A stretch of DNA of 7,640 nucleotides, taken from assembly GCA_024278285.1 (NCBI GenBank), contig JAJRTM010000418.1:1-7640 (forward strand), read 5' to 3'. The stretch comes from Planctomycetota bacterium (GTDB taxonomy: Bacteria > Planctomycetota > Planctomycetia > Planctomycetales > Planctomycetaceae). The position numbers and the translations under genes are program-made. The notes below the pieces were generated by a model. It was given only the letters and a program-made list of their open reading frames with translations, was not told the origin of the DNA and did no database searches. Of this stretch, positions 1 to 6,070 are shown in pieces (the first letter of the stretch is position 1; each line of letters starts with the position of its first letter).

Positions 1-105
1 GATTATGAAGTTCGCGCATTCAACATCGGTTGGGAAATTACCGGGACGTACCACGTAGCGATGAAGTTCCGAAAATTGAGTTTGGAAGCAACAATGAAGC
101 AATAA
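1..105 (+). CDS. 3' end of an unidentified gene (partial)
   Basis: An open frame enters from the left edge and ends with TAA at 103-105, giving a 34-residue tail that begins DYEVRAFNIGWEITG and ends LEATMKQ. No family is recognisable from so short a piece, so no function is offered. Only 9 bases separate its stop from the stop of the sulfatase on the other strand, so the two genes are convergent. No hairpin terminator is visible between them. The frame is called coding because the stop falls exactly where the convergent gene ends and codon use resembles that of the neighbours, but this is weak evidence. Confidence 0.5.
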   Translation, partial: DYEVRAFNIGWEITGTYHVAMKFRKLSLEATMKQ

Positions 106-114
106 GAGGTTCCC

Positions 115-1734
115 TTACTTCTTTTTCTTCGGTCTGGGAGGTAATGGGCCAGCCAATGGGGGTGTTTCGAAGTATTTTCCGTTATCGATGACTCTGGGAT
201 CGCCAGTGGTGCGCAATTCGTGCATCAGTTTTTTGCTTAATCGCTCAGCAACTTTTTTATACTTCGGGTTGGTAGCCACATTATTCATTTGATCAGGATC
301 ATTTTTCAAATCGAACAATTCTTCGCGCGGACGCTTGCCGTACGCGTGATCAAAATACGGCTTCCAGATTGGATCGTGTCGGTGAGAAACCAACCAGGCT
401 TTGGTTGGTCCTGCATCTTCATCTGGCAGCGTGACAAAAGTGTTGTTCGTTAACTCATCAATTGAAGGAGTGCTGTTTTCGTCAAGGTTATAGTGATCAC
501 CCAGCGGAAATCGTTCTGGATGGAAATTGATGATAAATAAATAGTCATCAGTCCGAATCGCTCGTTGTGGATAAGGCAAGAAACCTTCACGAGCGGAAGC
601 AACGTGTCTTTCGCGCCCGATATAAACCTGCGTCCGCTTTTGATCAACAAGCCCCTGTCTTTTAGATTTCAAAACAGGCCAAAGAGTTTTCGCGGTCATT
701 ACTTCAGGCGGTTTAACCTGACCGGCATCAAGAAAAGTCGGTGCCAGATCGGGCAGACTGACAAAGTCATCCACCACGCGGCCTCCATTAATTCCGGGGC
801 CACTCAAAGTGAGTGCAACACGTGAGCCGAAGTCGTAAAGGTTGCATTTTCCGTGCGGGAACCCAGCCGGACCGTGATCACCAGAGACCGCGATAATTGT
901 GTTTTCGAACTCGCCAGCCTTTTTCAATTCATCAACAAGAATTCCCAGCGACATATCAAACGCCTGGGCTTCGCCAAGGTAATCAGCAAAATCCTGCCGT
1001 ACCGCGGGAACGTCGGGCAAATAAGGAGGCAGTTTTCCTTTGAGATCATCGGGATTGATTCCCCAGATTTCACGCCCCGAACCTTTAATCCATTTTCGAT
1101 GCACATTCGTGGGACCGAACCAGTAAGCGAAAGGAGCATCTTTATCTTTCTTCGCCAGAAATGCTTGCAGGTTTCCCCGCACTTCATCACCCAATAATTT
1201 CTTCGCCTGTTCAATGGACTTGCCTTGTTGCGATAATTTCGTAACCGTCTGCGAAAAACCATTAAACTTGCGACCAGCTTGATGATACGCATTTTTATAT
1301 CCACCATACCCCGCATTGGGGGGCGACCCCGGACTCCACACCTTAAAGCTGAAACCGATGTGATACCCGTTCTCCTTTAGCAGCAGTGGCCAAGTTGGAA
1401 TCGAGGGATCCCAAATCGCACCTTGAAGAATCGCCCCGCGACCTGTTCGCCAGAAATGCTGACCGGAAAGCAACGAACTACGGCACGGCGTGCAGGAAGG
1501 AGAATTGATAAACGCATTGCGAAACAGCACTCCCGATTTTGCCAGTGCATCAAAATTGGGCGTGCGGATAACATCATTCTCCGTGCCGGGACCATCAATT
1601 TTTGCATACGCACTCGCGTGCCGCCCCCAGTCATCGGCAAAAGCAAAAAGAATATTCGGTCGCTGGGCAGCATCAGCCACTGATGTTAACTGACTAATGA
1701 AAACAACAAATAGCAAACAGGATAAAATACGCAT
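115..1734 (-). CDS. Exported formylglycine-dependent sulfatase (arylsulfatase/heparan N-sulfatase-like)
   Basis: Predicted type I sulfatase of 539 aa, hydrolysing sulfate esters or N-sulfates, probably on polysaccharides, outside the cytoplasm. Residues 1-23 look like a Sec signal peptide: basic start, hydrophobic core LLFVVFI, and a likely cleavage near ADA-AQ. The metal-binding start of the alkaline-phosphatase fold is [13 protein letters not shown], with D34 and D35. The formylglycine motif is CTPCR at 81-85 followed by SSLLSG, so C81 is the residue expected to be oxidised; the fourth position is Cys where Ser or Ala is commoner. SGDHG (284-288) and HGK (294-296) supply the second metal and sulfate-binding residues. 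The C-terminal part (about 385-539) resembles the usual sulfatase sub-domain and ends in a KKKK tail. Length is typical. The start at 1734 is supported by AAAGG six bases upstream and by the signal peptide. The gene is divergent from the ROK cluster. The exact sulfated substrate cannot be read from sequence. Confidence 0.93.
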   Translation of the reverse strand: MRILSCLLFVVFISQLTSVADAAQRPNILFAFADDWGRHASAYAKIDGPGTENDVIRTPNFDALAKSGVLFRNAFINSPSCTPCRSSLLSGQHFWRTGRGAILQGAIWDPSIPTWPLLLKENGYHIGFSFKVWSPGSPPNAGYGGYKNAYHQAGRKFNGFSQTVTKLSQQGKSIEQAKKLLGDEVRGNLQAFLAKKDKDAPFAYWFGPTNVHRKWIKGSGREIWGINPDDLKGKLPPYLPDVPAVRQDFADYLGEAQAFDMSLGILVDELKKAGEFENTIIAVSGDHGPAGFPHGKCNLYDFGSRVALTLSGPGINGGRVVDDFVSLPDLAPTFLDAGQVKPPEVMTAKTLWPVLKSKRQGLVDQKRTQVYIGRERHVASAREGFLPYPQRAIRTDDYLFIINFHPERFPLGDHYNLDENSTPSIDELTNNTFVTLPDEDAGPTKAWLVSHRHDPIWKPYFDHAYGKRPREELFDLKNDPDQMNNVATNPKYKKVAERLSKKLMHELRTTGDPRVIDNGKYFETPPLAGPLPPRPKKKK

Positions 1735-1740
1735 GCGATA

Positions 1741-1745
1741 CCTTT
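1741..1745 (-). promoter_or_regulatory. Ribosome-binding site of the sulfatase
   Basis: AAAGG on the minus strand lies six bases before the ATG at 1734. It supports that start over later in-frame ATGs, which would remove the signal peptide. Confidence 0.6.
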
Positions 1746-1776
1746 ACAGTTAAGTCCATTTTGGTTCAATAGATCG

Positions 1777-1805
1777 ATACTACCCTGAAATTCTCCATCT
1801 ATCAA
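1777..1805 (-). promoter_or_regulatory. Predicted sigma70-type promoter of the sulfatase
   Basis: On the minus strand TTGATA (1805-1800, five of six matches to TTGACA) is followed after exactly 17 bases by TAGTAT (1782-1777, four of six matches to TATAAT). Transcription would start about 1770, leaving a leader of roughly 35 bases that includes the AAAGG ribosome-binding site at 1741-1745. This was judged by eye, and planctomycete promoters are not well defined. Confidence 0.5.
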
Positions 1806-1815
1806 TGATTCAAGT

Positions 1816-1899
1816 CCGTAGGGGCCGCTACCCGCGGACCGCAATGGGAAGTAGATCCCTCTATTTCATGCGATGGTCCGCGGGTAGCGGACCCTACGG
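1816..1899. repeat. Inverted pair of GTAG-footed palindromes (REPIN-like)
   Basis: Two 25-base units face each other, at 1816-1840 and, inverted, at 1875-1899, matching at 24 of 25 positions and separated by 34 bases. Each unit is itself a hairpin preceded by GTAG. The left one has GTAG 1818-1821, stem GGGCCGC/GCGGACC with one mismatch, and loop TACCC. The inverted right one has a perfect 7-bp stem GGTCCGC/GCGGACC. A further copy of this family stands at 5766-5790. The GTAG foot, imperfect hairpin and inverted pairing are the hallmarks of REP/REPIN elements. No transposase of the TnpA-REP type lies in the window. Confidence 0.8.
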
Positions 1900-1939
1900 C
1901 TTAATGGTTTCGTTTATGGATAACAAGACGACCGGCAAC

Positions 1940-1968
1940 TTGACACCCTGTTGTTATGTTATTATAAC
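1940..1968 (+). promoter_or_regulatory. Predicted sigma70-type promoter of the ROK-headed cluster
   Basis: A perfect TTGACA at 1940-1945 is followed after exactly 17 bases by TATAAC at 1963-1968 (five of six matches to TATAAT). Transcription would start near 1975, giving a leader of about 100 bases before the ROK start at 2078. It is the best promoter-like sequence on the plus strand of the window and the only strong one found upstream of the cluster. Confidence 0.65.
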
Positions 1969-1973
1969 GAACA
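1952..1973. promoter_or_regulatory. Candidate operator dyad overlapping the ROK promoter -10
   Basis: TGTTATGTTAT (1952-1962) and ATAACGAACA (1964-1973) form an inverted repeat centred on T1963, with one extra base in the left arm. The core GTTATTATAAC is a perfect 5+1+5 palindrome. The dyad covers the -10 hexamer, a position typical of a repressor that blocks RNA polymerase. Binding by the adjacent ROK regulator, that is autoregulation, is inference from position only. Confidence 0.4.
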
Positions 1974-2077
1974 GGTGCGAGGTCGCCTGATTCGAGCAGT
2001 AATACCGCGCCGTTCATGTCATTTAACTCAGTAATCATAATTATTTCTCCCGTACTGATTTCCAGACTAACTTCAAC

Positions 2078-3313
2078 ATGCACCCACGACCGCGCGAAAC
2101 GAAACTGGCGATTAAGAAGAACGGAATCCTCAATGAGGTTTTTCGTTCCGGGAGTTGTCAACGATTTGATTTGGCTCAGCGGCTTAATATCAATGCGACG
2201 ATGATGGGGAATTATATTGAAGATTTGATTGCTACCGGCTTGCTGGTGGAGGGCGATCCTGCGGCGTCGTCTCGTGGGCGGGCACCGTTGCACCTGAATC
2301 CGCAGCACGGTTGTTTTCTGGGACTCGATTTTGAAGCGCTGCGCGGGCGAGCCGTCCTGTCTGATTTTTCTGGTGAGGTGCTGGGGCAGAAAGAGGTTTC
2401 GTTTCGAAGTGATATTTCGAGAGAAGGAGTGCTGAATCGAATCCTTAAACTGGCGAAGGAATTGGCTGGTCGAGCAGATCGCCCGTTGCTGTCTATCGGG
2501 ATCGCTGCACCGGGGCAGGTTGATTGTGAATCTGGCCGCGTGCTGCATTATCGCTTGCTGACCGATTTCGATCAGGTGCCGCTTCGTGATCGATTTGAAA
2601 AAGTTTTCGATACCCCATTATTTGTGGAAGACAATATTCGTGCATTAGCTTACGGCGAATTATTGCGCGGGAGCGGAAAGGGGAGTCGCAACTTTCTTTG
2701 CCTGGCCGTTCGATCCGGCATTGGCTTGGGAATTGTTATCGATGGCAAGCTTTACAGCGGCTCCAATTCGATGGCGGGAGAAGTTGGGTATCTTGTCTTC
2801 AATACCACTCAGGGACCACAGCTTGCGACCGATCTTGTCTCAGCCAAGGGATTTGTTGATTCGGCACTCAAGCTTATCAAAACACAAAAAATAACAACGG
2901 GGCGAAAAGAACTACTTGAAAAAGAAAAAGACGTGACGCTGGCAGATATCGTTTCGGTTGCTGAGGCTGGCGATGATGTTCTGCTTGAGCAATTGAAACA
3001 ATTGGGGAATCATCTGGGAATGCTGGCGGCTAATCTGGCGAATCTTTTTGCTCCCGAAAAGATTATCCTGGCTGGCGAAGTGCCGAATTGTTCGTTAGTT
3101 GTTCGTCAACAGATGGAACGGACATTTCGTCAGTACACATTGCCTCAAATTCTTGCAACGGTATATCTGGAAGATGGTTCGCTCGGCGGATTCGCAGGGG
3201 CACTCGGAGCCGCGTGGATGGGGTTTGCCAGAACATTTCCGGTAGATGAAGAAACTTTGGTTCAACAGGCAAAAGAGAAACAACAAGCAAAACATTTTAC
3301 ATCGAAAGTATAA
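2078..3313 (+). CDS. ROK-family transcriptional regulator (NagC/Mlc/XylR type)
   Basis: A 411-aa protein that probably senses a sugar or sugar phosphate and controls the genes downstream. Residues about 8-60 form a winged helix-turn-helix (FDLAQRLNINATMMGNYIEDL then TGLLVEGD). From about 78 onward comes the ROK sugar-kinase fold, with LGLDF near the phosphate-1 region, IGIAAPGQVD (140-149), VEDNIRALAYGE (183-194), GIGLGIVIDG (214-223) and LFAPEKIILAGEV toward the end. Where ROK kinases carry a catalytic Asp in a V-E-N-D-x-N motif this protein has V-E-D-N-I-R. The usual zinc site is also gone: AGEVGY (233-238) has Tyr for the His, and no CxCGxxGC follows. It is therefore read as a non-kinase regulator. 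The 2078 ATG is the first possible start after an in-frame stop at 2024-2026; no good Shine-Dalgarno is seen. Its stop is one base from the next gene's ATG (TAAaATG), so the two are likely co-translated. Confidence 0.88.
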   Translation: MHPRPRETKLAIKKNGILNEVFRSGSCQRFDLAQRLNINATMMGNYIEDLIATGLLVEGDPAASSRGRAPLHLNPQHGCFLGLDFEALRGRAVLSDFSGEVLGQKEVSFRSDISREGVLNRILKLAKELAGRADRPLLSIGIAAPGQVDCESGRVLHYRLLTDFDQVPLRDRFEKVFDTPLFVEDNIRALAYGELLRGSGKGSRNFLCLAVRSGIGLGIVIDGKLYSGSNSMAGEVGYLVFNTTQGPQLATDLVSAKGFVDSALKLIKTQKITTGRKELLEKEKDVTLADIVSVAEAGDDVLLEQLKQLGNHLGMLAANLANLFAPEKIILAGEVPNCSLVVRQQMERTFRQYTLPQILATVYLEDGSLGGFAGALGAAWMGFARTFPVDEETLVQQAKEKQQAKHFTSKV

Positions 3314-3314
3314 A

Positions 3315-4082
3315 ATGACACAACAAGTAAAACCGGCTCATCTGCTCAAAGCGGATGACTGGCAGTTCGAATATCACGAAAAATGCAACCCGCACACCTG
3401 CAATCTTGATATGCTCAGTTACGGCACCTACCGTGTCGCGCCGGGGGCATCGAGTGGCGAGCTTTATCATCGGCAGGAAGAAGCGATTCTTTTTTGCCTC
3501 GAAGGAACACAAAAAGTCGATGTTGAGGGAGAGTTGTTTGAGCTTTCCTACTACGATACTTTATACGTACCGATGGGAACTGCTTATCGTATCGCCAGTA
3601 CGTCTGATGAGGTCGGCTTACTGGCTGTGTGCAAGGCCAAGTCGGAAAATAAGCATGTGCCGCATCATTCCAAATGGGAAGAGATTAAAGCCGATGAATC
3701 ACGAATTCGGCATCTCGATGGCAAAGATGTTTTCATGATGTTCGATGTTGCCGAAGCTGCCGACAGGTTGCTTGTCGGCTACACCATCTACGAACCAAAC
3801 ACCCGCGCCTGGCCGCCGCATAATCATACGGATCAGGAAGAAGTTTACCTGTTCACAAAAGGGAAAGGTTCCATTGAAGTTTACGAAGACGATAAAAACA
3901 AAACTTTCGTTCACAGTATGGAAACGATGGACGCAGCCACGATCCCGCTGTTGAATTTTCATCCGGTATTCAGCCAGGAAGAAGAGTTACACTTCATCTG
4001 GTGCCTGGCGGGAGAACGGTACTGGATCGGCGATAAACATAAAGAATTCATGGATGCGTCTGTCGATGAATTAACGACATGA
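3315..4082 (+). CDS. KduI/IolB-like bicupin sugar isomerase
   Basis: A 255-aa two-cupin protein of the KduI/IolB superfamily, whose known members interconvert aldoses and ketoses such as 5-dehydro-4-deoxyglucuronate or 5-deoxyglucuronate. The N-terminal cupin spans about 35-110, with GELYHRQEEAILFCLEG and YYDTLYVPMG corresponding to the KduI region around its 'RDALYVGKG' segment. The C-terminal cupin spans about 150-240 and has the metal ligands H169, H171 and E176 (HNHTDQEE, the same H-x-H-x4-E spacing as KduI) and H216 in NFHPVF, followed by FIWCLAGER as in KduI. Its length is close to that of KduI (about 278 aa). An in-frame ATG lies upstream at 3246, but it is inside the ROK gene; 3315 is chosen because it follows the ROK stop by one base and matches the family's beginning. 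The substrate is not determined. The neighbouring transaldolase and aldehyde dehydrogenase suggest aldose-to-ketose isomerisation before cleavage. Confidence 0.83.
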   Translation: MTQQVKPAHLLKADDWQFEYHEKCNPHTCNLDMLSYGTYRVAPGASSGELYHRQEEAILFCLEGTQKVDVEGELFELSYYDTLYVPMGTAYRIASTSDEVGLLAVCKAKSENKHVPHHSKWEEIKADESRIRHLDGKDVFMMFDVAEAADRLLVGYTIYEPNTRAWPPHNHTDQEEVYLFTKGKGSIEVYEDDKNKTFVHSMETMDAATIPLLNFHPVFSQEEELHFIWCLAGERYWIGDKHKEFMDASVDELTT

Positions 4083-4107
4083 TGGATGTTTCGGGTAACT
4101 CAAATTT

Positions 4108-4260
4108 CGTAGGATGGCGTGCTTGCACCCATCTTCGCGTGCCGGATTACTTTCAATCACGGGAATGAATTGAAGCGATTATAATTCGGCGAATGATTTA
4201 CCGGCGTAAGTTTCATGAAGTGGATACCGTATTTGATGGGTGCAAGCACGCCATCCTACG
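4108..4260. repeat. Perfect 26-base inverted repeat of GTAG-footed palindromes
   Basis: CGTAGGATGGCGTGC followed by TTGCACCCATC (4108-4133) recurs as its exact reverse complement at 4235-4260, with 101 bases between. Each arm carries GTAG at the foot (4109-4112 on the plus strand; CTAC at 4256-4259) and folds by itself with stems GATGG/CCATC and GTGC/GCAC separated by a bulged C. It is a second REP-like family in the same paired layout as 1816-1899, with a different hairpin sequence. The two arms fill most of the 249-base gap between the isomerase and the aldehyde dehydrogenase. Confidence 0.8.
4180..4185 (+). promoter_or_regulatory. Isolated TATAAT in the spacer of the inverted repeat
   Basis: A perfect -10 hexamer lies between the two arms of the 4108-4260 repeat, but no acceptable -35 sits 16-18 bases upstream and there is no extended -10 TG. 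It could be an internal promoter for the aldehyde dehydrogenase or chance in an AT-rich stretch. Confidence 0.15.
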
Positions 4261-4319
4261 GCTCAAAAATACGCAAATACACAGGCTGAAAAACCTGGAA
4301 TGACTTCTATAACGTAAGC

Positions 4320-4324
4320 AAGGA
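4320..4324 (+). promoter_or_regulatory. Ribosome-binding site of the aldehyde dehydrogenase
   Basis: AAGGA ends seven bases before the ATG at 4332, an ideal spacing, and fixes that start. Confidence 0.7.
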
Positions 4325-4331
4325 AATAATA

Positions 4332-5765
4332 ATGACTGAAATTCGACCACTTTATTTGAATGGGCAATGGCAAACTCCTGGTAAGCCGTTGGATGTGATA
4401 AACCCATCAACAGGGGAAGTATTTGCACAAGTAGCGACGGTTGATCGTGCGGGCGTGAAGCAGGCGATTGATGATGCACAAGCCGCGTGGCCTGGTTGGC
4501 GAAGTTTGACCGGCAAACAACGCGGGATTTATCTGCGAAACATTGCAGATTCGATAGAACGGCGAGCTAATGAAATCGCAAAGGTGATTACGCTGGAAAA
4601 TGGAAAACCGCTCGCACAAAGTCGTGGCGAAGTCGGGATGTCGGTCGATCATTTGCAATGGTTTGCCGAAGAAGCGAAGCGAACTTACGGACGTGTTGTG
4701 CCGAATCAGCTACCGGGCAAGCGGCATCTGGTCATCAAACAACCGGTCGGTGTGGTTGGGGCGATCGCGCCGTGGAATTTCCCGTTGGTGTTAGCACTAC
4801 GGAAAGTCGCGCCGGCTTTGGCGGCTGGATGTCCTGTTGTTTTGAAACCGGCAAGTGCGACACCACTCAGTTCTGTTTTATTGGCAGAAGCGATCCATGA
4901 AGCCGAGCTTCCCGCGGGAGTGTTTCAACTGGTGGTCGGCAATGCGAAAGAAATTGGCGAAGAGATGTTTTCCAATTCGAATTGCAGAAAGGTGACCTTC
5001 ACCGGTTCGACGGCAGTGGGGCATCACCTCATTAAACAGTCAGCGGAAAACGTCACCAAACTATCGCTGGAACTTGGCGGGAATGCACCGCTGATTGTCT
5101 TTGAAGATGCGGATATCGACCTGGCAGCCGAGGGGGCAATTATTGCCAAGTTCCGTAACACCGGGCAATCCTGTATTGCAGCGAATCGTATTTATGTGCA
5201 TCAATCCATCTTTGATCAATTCGTAGCCGCGTTTGTTGAAAAAGCAAAAGCATTAAAGATCGGCGATGGCTTGAGTGAGGGGGTTGATATCGGACCTCTG
5301 GTTGATGAAGCATCCTTAAAAGCTGCGATTGCGAATATCGAAGATGCCAAAAAACAGGGGGCCGAAATTCGTTGCGGCGGTAAACGCTGGGGCGATTCAC
5401 AGGGGTTCTTCCTGGAACCGACCGTGTTGACGGGGGCTTCTGAAAATGCCTGCTGTTTGCGTGAAGAAGTATTCGCACCGATCGCGCCGGTACTTTCGTT
5501 TGAAACCGAAGAAGAAGTGATCGCCAAGGCGAACGATACACAGTACGGTTTGGCGGCGTATCTGTTTACTCAAAACCTCGCGCGGGCGTGGCGAGTTGCA
5601 GAGGCACTTGAAGCAGGGACCGTTGGCGTAAACGATACCGTTCCTGCAACCAGTCAGTGTCCATTCGGCGGCATGAAACAAAGTGGATTGGGACGAGAAT
5701 TGGGTATCGAAGGAATGGATGCCTATCTGGAAACAAAACATATCTCTTTTGCAGGAATTGAATAA
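4332..5765 (+). CDS. NAD(P)-dependent aldehyde dehydrogenase, GabD (succinate-semialdehyde dehydrogenase) type
   Basis: A 477-aa cytoplasmic oxidoreductase that converts a small aldehyde to its acid. It covers the whole family length. PWNFP (147-151) gives the oxyanion Asn N149, LKPAS (171-175) the cofactor Lys K172, FTGSTAVG (223-230) the Rossmann loop, LELGG (246-250) the general base E247, NTGQSC (276-281) the nucleophile C281, and EEVFAP (378-383) the ribose-binding Glu. S175 stands where strictly NAD-dependent enzymes often have Glu, so NADP use is possible. YGRVVPNQLPGKRHLVIKQP is very close to succinate-semialdehyde dehydrogenases, a group that also includes sulfolactaldehyde dehydrogenases. 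The redox Cys seen two residues after the nucleophile in many GabD proteins is Ala here (CIAANR). Being between an isomerase and a transaldolase, it plausibly oxidises a three-carbon aldehyde from sugar cleavage, though succinate semialdehyde cannot be excluded. The last ~43 bases of the gene occur again at 6018-6061. Confidence 0.93.
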   Translation: MTEIRPLYLNGQWQTPGKPLDVINPSTGEVFAQVATVDRAGVKQAIDDAQAAWPGWRSLTGKQRGIYLRNIADSIERRANEIAKVITLENGKPLAQSRGEVGMSVDHLQWFAEEAKRTYGRVVPNQLPGKRHLVIKQPVGVVGAIAPWNFPLVLALRKVAPALAAGCPVVLKPASATPLSSVLLAEAIHEAELPAGVFQLVVGNAKEIGEEMFSNSNCRKVTFTGSTAVGHHLIKQSAENVTKLSLELGGNAPLIVFEDADIDLAAEGAIIAKFRNTGQSCIAANRIYVHQSIFDQFVAAFVEKAKALKIGDGLSEGVDIGPLVDEASLKAAIANIEDAKKQGAEIRCGGKRWGDSQGFFLEPTVLTGASENACCLREEVFAPIAPVLSFETEEEVIAKANDTQYGLAAYLFTQNLARAWRVAEALEAGTVGVNDTVPATSQCPFGGMKQSGLGRELGIEGMDAYLETKHISFAGIE

Positions 5766-5766
5766 G
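5724..5766 (+). repeat. Direct repeat copy A: end of the aldehyde dehydrogenase gene
   Basis: The terminal segment of the aldehyde dehydrogenase gene (coding YLETKHISFAGIE, the stop and one more base) recurs at 6018-6061 with only a few differences. The two copies exactly bracket the palindrome island 5767-6017. Confidence 0.85.
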
Positions 5767-5790
5767 CCGTAGGGTCCGCTATTGCGGACC
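5766..5790 (+). repeat. Single GTAG-footed palindrome (same family as 1816-1899)
   Basis: GCCGTAG is followed by a perfect 7-bp hairpin GGTCCGC (5773-5779) and GCGGACC (5784-5790) with loop TATT. The stem and foot are identical to the right unit at 1875-1899; only the loop differs. It begins on the base after the aldehyde dehydrogenase stop codon. Confidence 0.75.
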
Positions 5791-5807
5791 ACGCATTAAA
5801 TAAAGGT

Positions 5808-5830
5808 GCCGGATGTATAATCCGGCGTAG
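5808..5830. repeat. Perfect 7-bp palindrome with GTAG on its 3' side
   Basis: GCCGGAT (5808-5814) and ATCCGGC (5820-5826) pair perfectly around GTATA, followed by GTAG at 5827-5830. It is another small repeat-like hairpin within the same island and has no T run, so it is not a standard terminator. Confidence 0.55.
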
Positions 5831-5853
5831 CCGAAACCATAAATTAATGATCA

Positions 5854-6012
5854 GGGTAGCCCGACCACATTCAGTGGTTGGGTGCCTTCAGGCACAAGAT
5901 GCTCGCGCCATGTGATTTCGATCTCATTGGCACTTCCAATAAAAAAGGAACCCACATGGCGCAGGCATCTTGTTGCTACGCAACCCAACCGCTAAAAGCG
6001 GATGGGCTACCC
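5854..6012. repeat. Composite inverted repeat with two hairpins per arm
   Basis: Arm 5854-5914 and arm 5953-6012 are imperfect inverted copies about 60 bases long around a 38-base centre. In the left arm GTAG (5856-5859) is followed by a 9-bp hairpin CCCGACCAC-ATTCA-GTGGTTGGG (5860-5882), then by GTGCC-TTCA-GGCAC (5882-5895). In the right arm the counterparts are GTTGC-TAC-GCAAC (5972-5984) and CCCAACCGC-TAAAA-GCGGATGGG (5984-6006), then CTAC. The arms differ at bases inside the hairpins, mostly in pairs that keep the stems intact. The outer ~20 bases next to the centre (AAGATGC...GCGCCATGTG) are also conserved. Confidence 0.82.
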
Positions 6013-6017
6013 CCCTT

Positions 6018-6061
6018 TATTTGGAAACAAAACATATCTCTTTTTTTGGGAATTGAATAAG
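6018..6061 (+). repeat. Direct repeat copy B: displaced tail of an aldehyde dehydrogenase gene
   Basis: This 44-base segment matches 5724-5766 except for C-to-T in a Leu codon and a short change in the T/G run. Read in the corresponding frame it gives YLETKHISFFGN and a stop, so it is a remnant of the same coding tail. Its end, GAATAAGGA, supplies the ribosome-binding site of the transaldolase. Confidence 0.8.
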
Positions 6062-6063
6062 GA
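6059..6063 (+). promoter_or_regulatory. Ribosome-binding site of the transaldolase
   Basis: AAGGA lies seven bases before the ATG at 6071. It is formed where the duplicated aldehyde dehydrogenase tail meets the leader of this gene. Confidence 0.6.
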
Positions 6064-6070
6064 TTATATA

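Noticed and set aside
1805..1990. 61-residue open frame on the plus strand
   Set aside because: It crosses the REPIN-like pair and the ROK promoter, so it is a by-product of the repeats.
1901..2548. 215-residue open frame on the minus strand
   Set aside because: It is antisense to the ROK gene and its promoter region, has low-complexity Arg/Gln-rich sequence and no domain; a shadow of a confident gene.
3246..3314. Upstream in-frame start for the cupin isomerase
   Set aside because: It would overlap the ROK gene by 68 bases; the extra residues are not family-like, and 3315 follows the ROK stop directly.
5878..6060. 60-residue open frame on the plus strand
   Set aside because: It lies across the two arms of the palindrome island and the duplicated tail; its sequence is explained by the repeats and it has no ribosome-binding site or family resemblance.
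6002..6070. Upstream in-frame start for the transaldolase
   Set aside because: It starts inside a repeat arm and would add 23 residues with no family match; AAGGA and MKLFLD support 6071.
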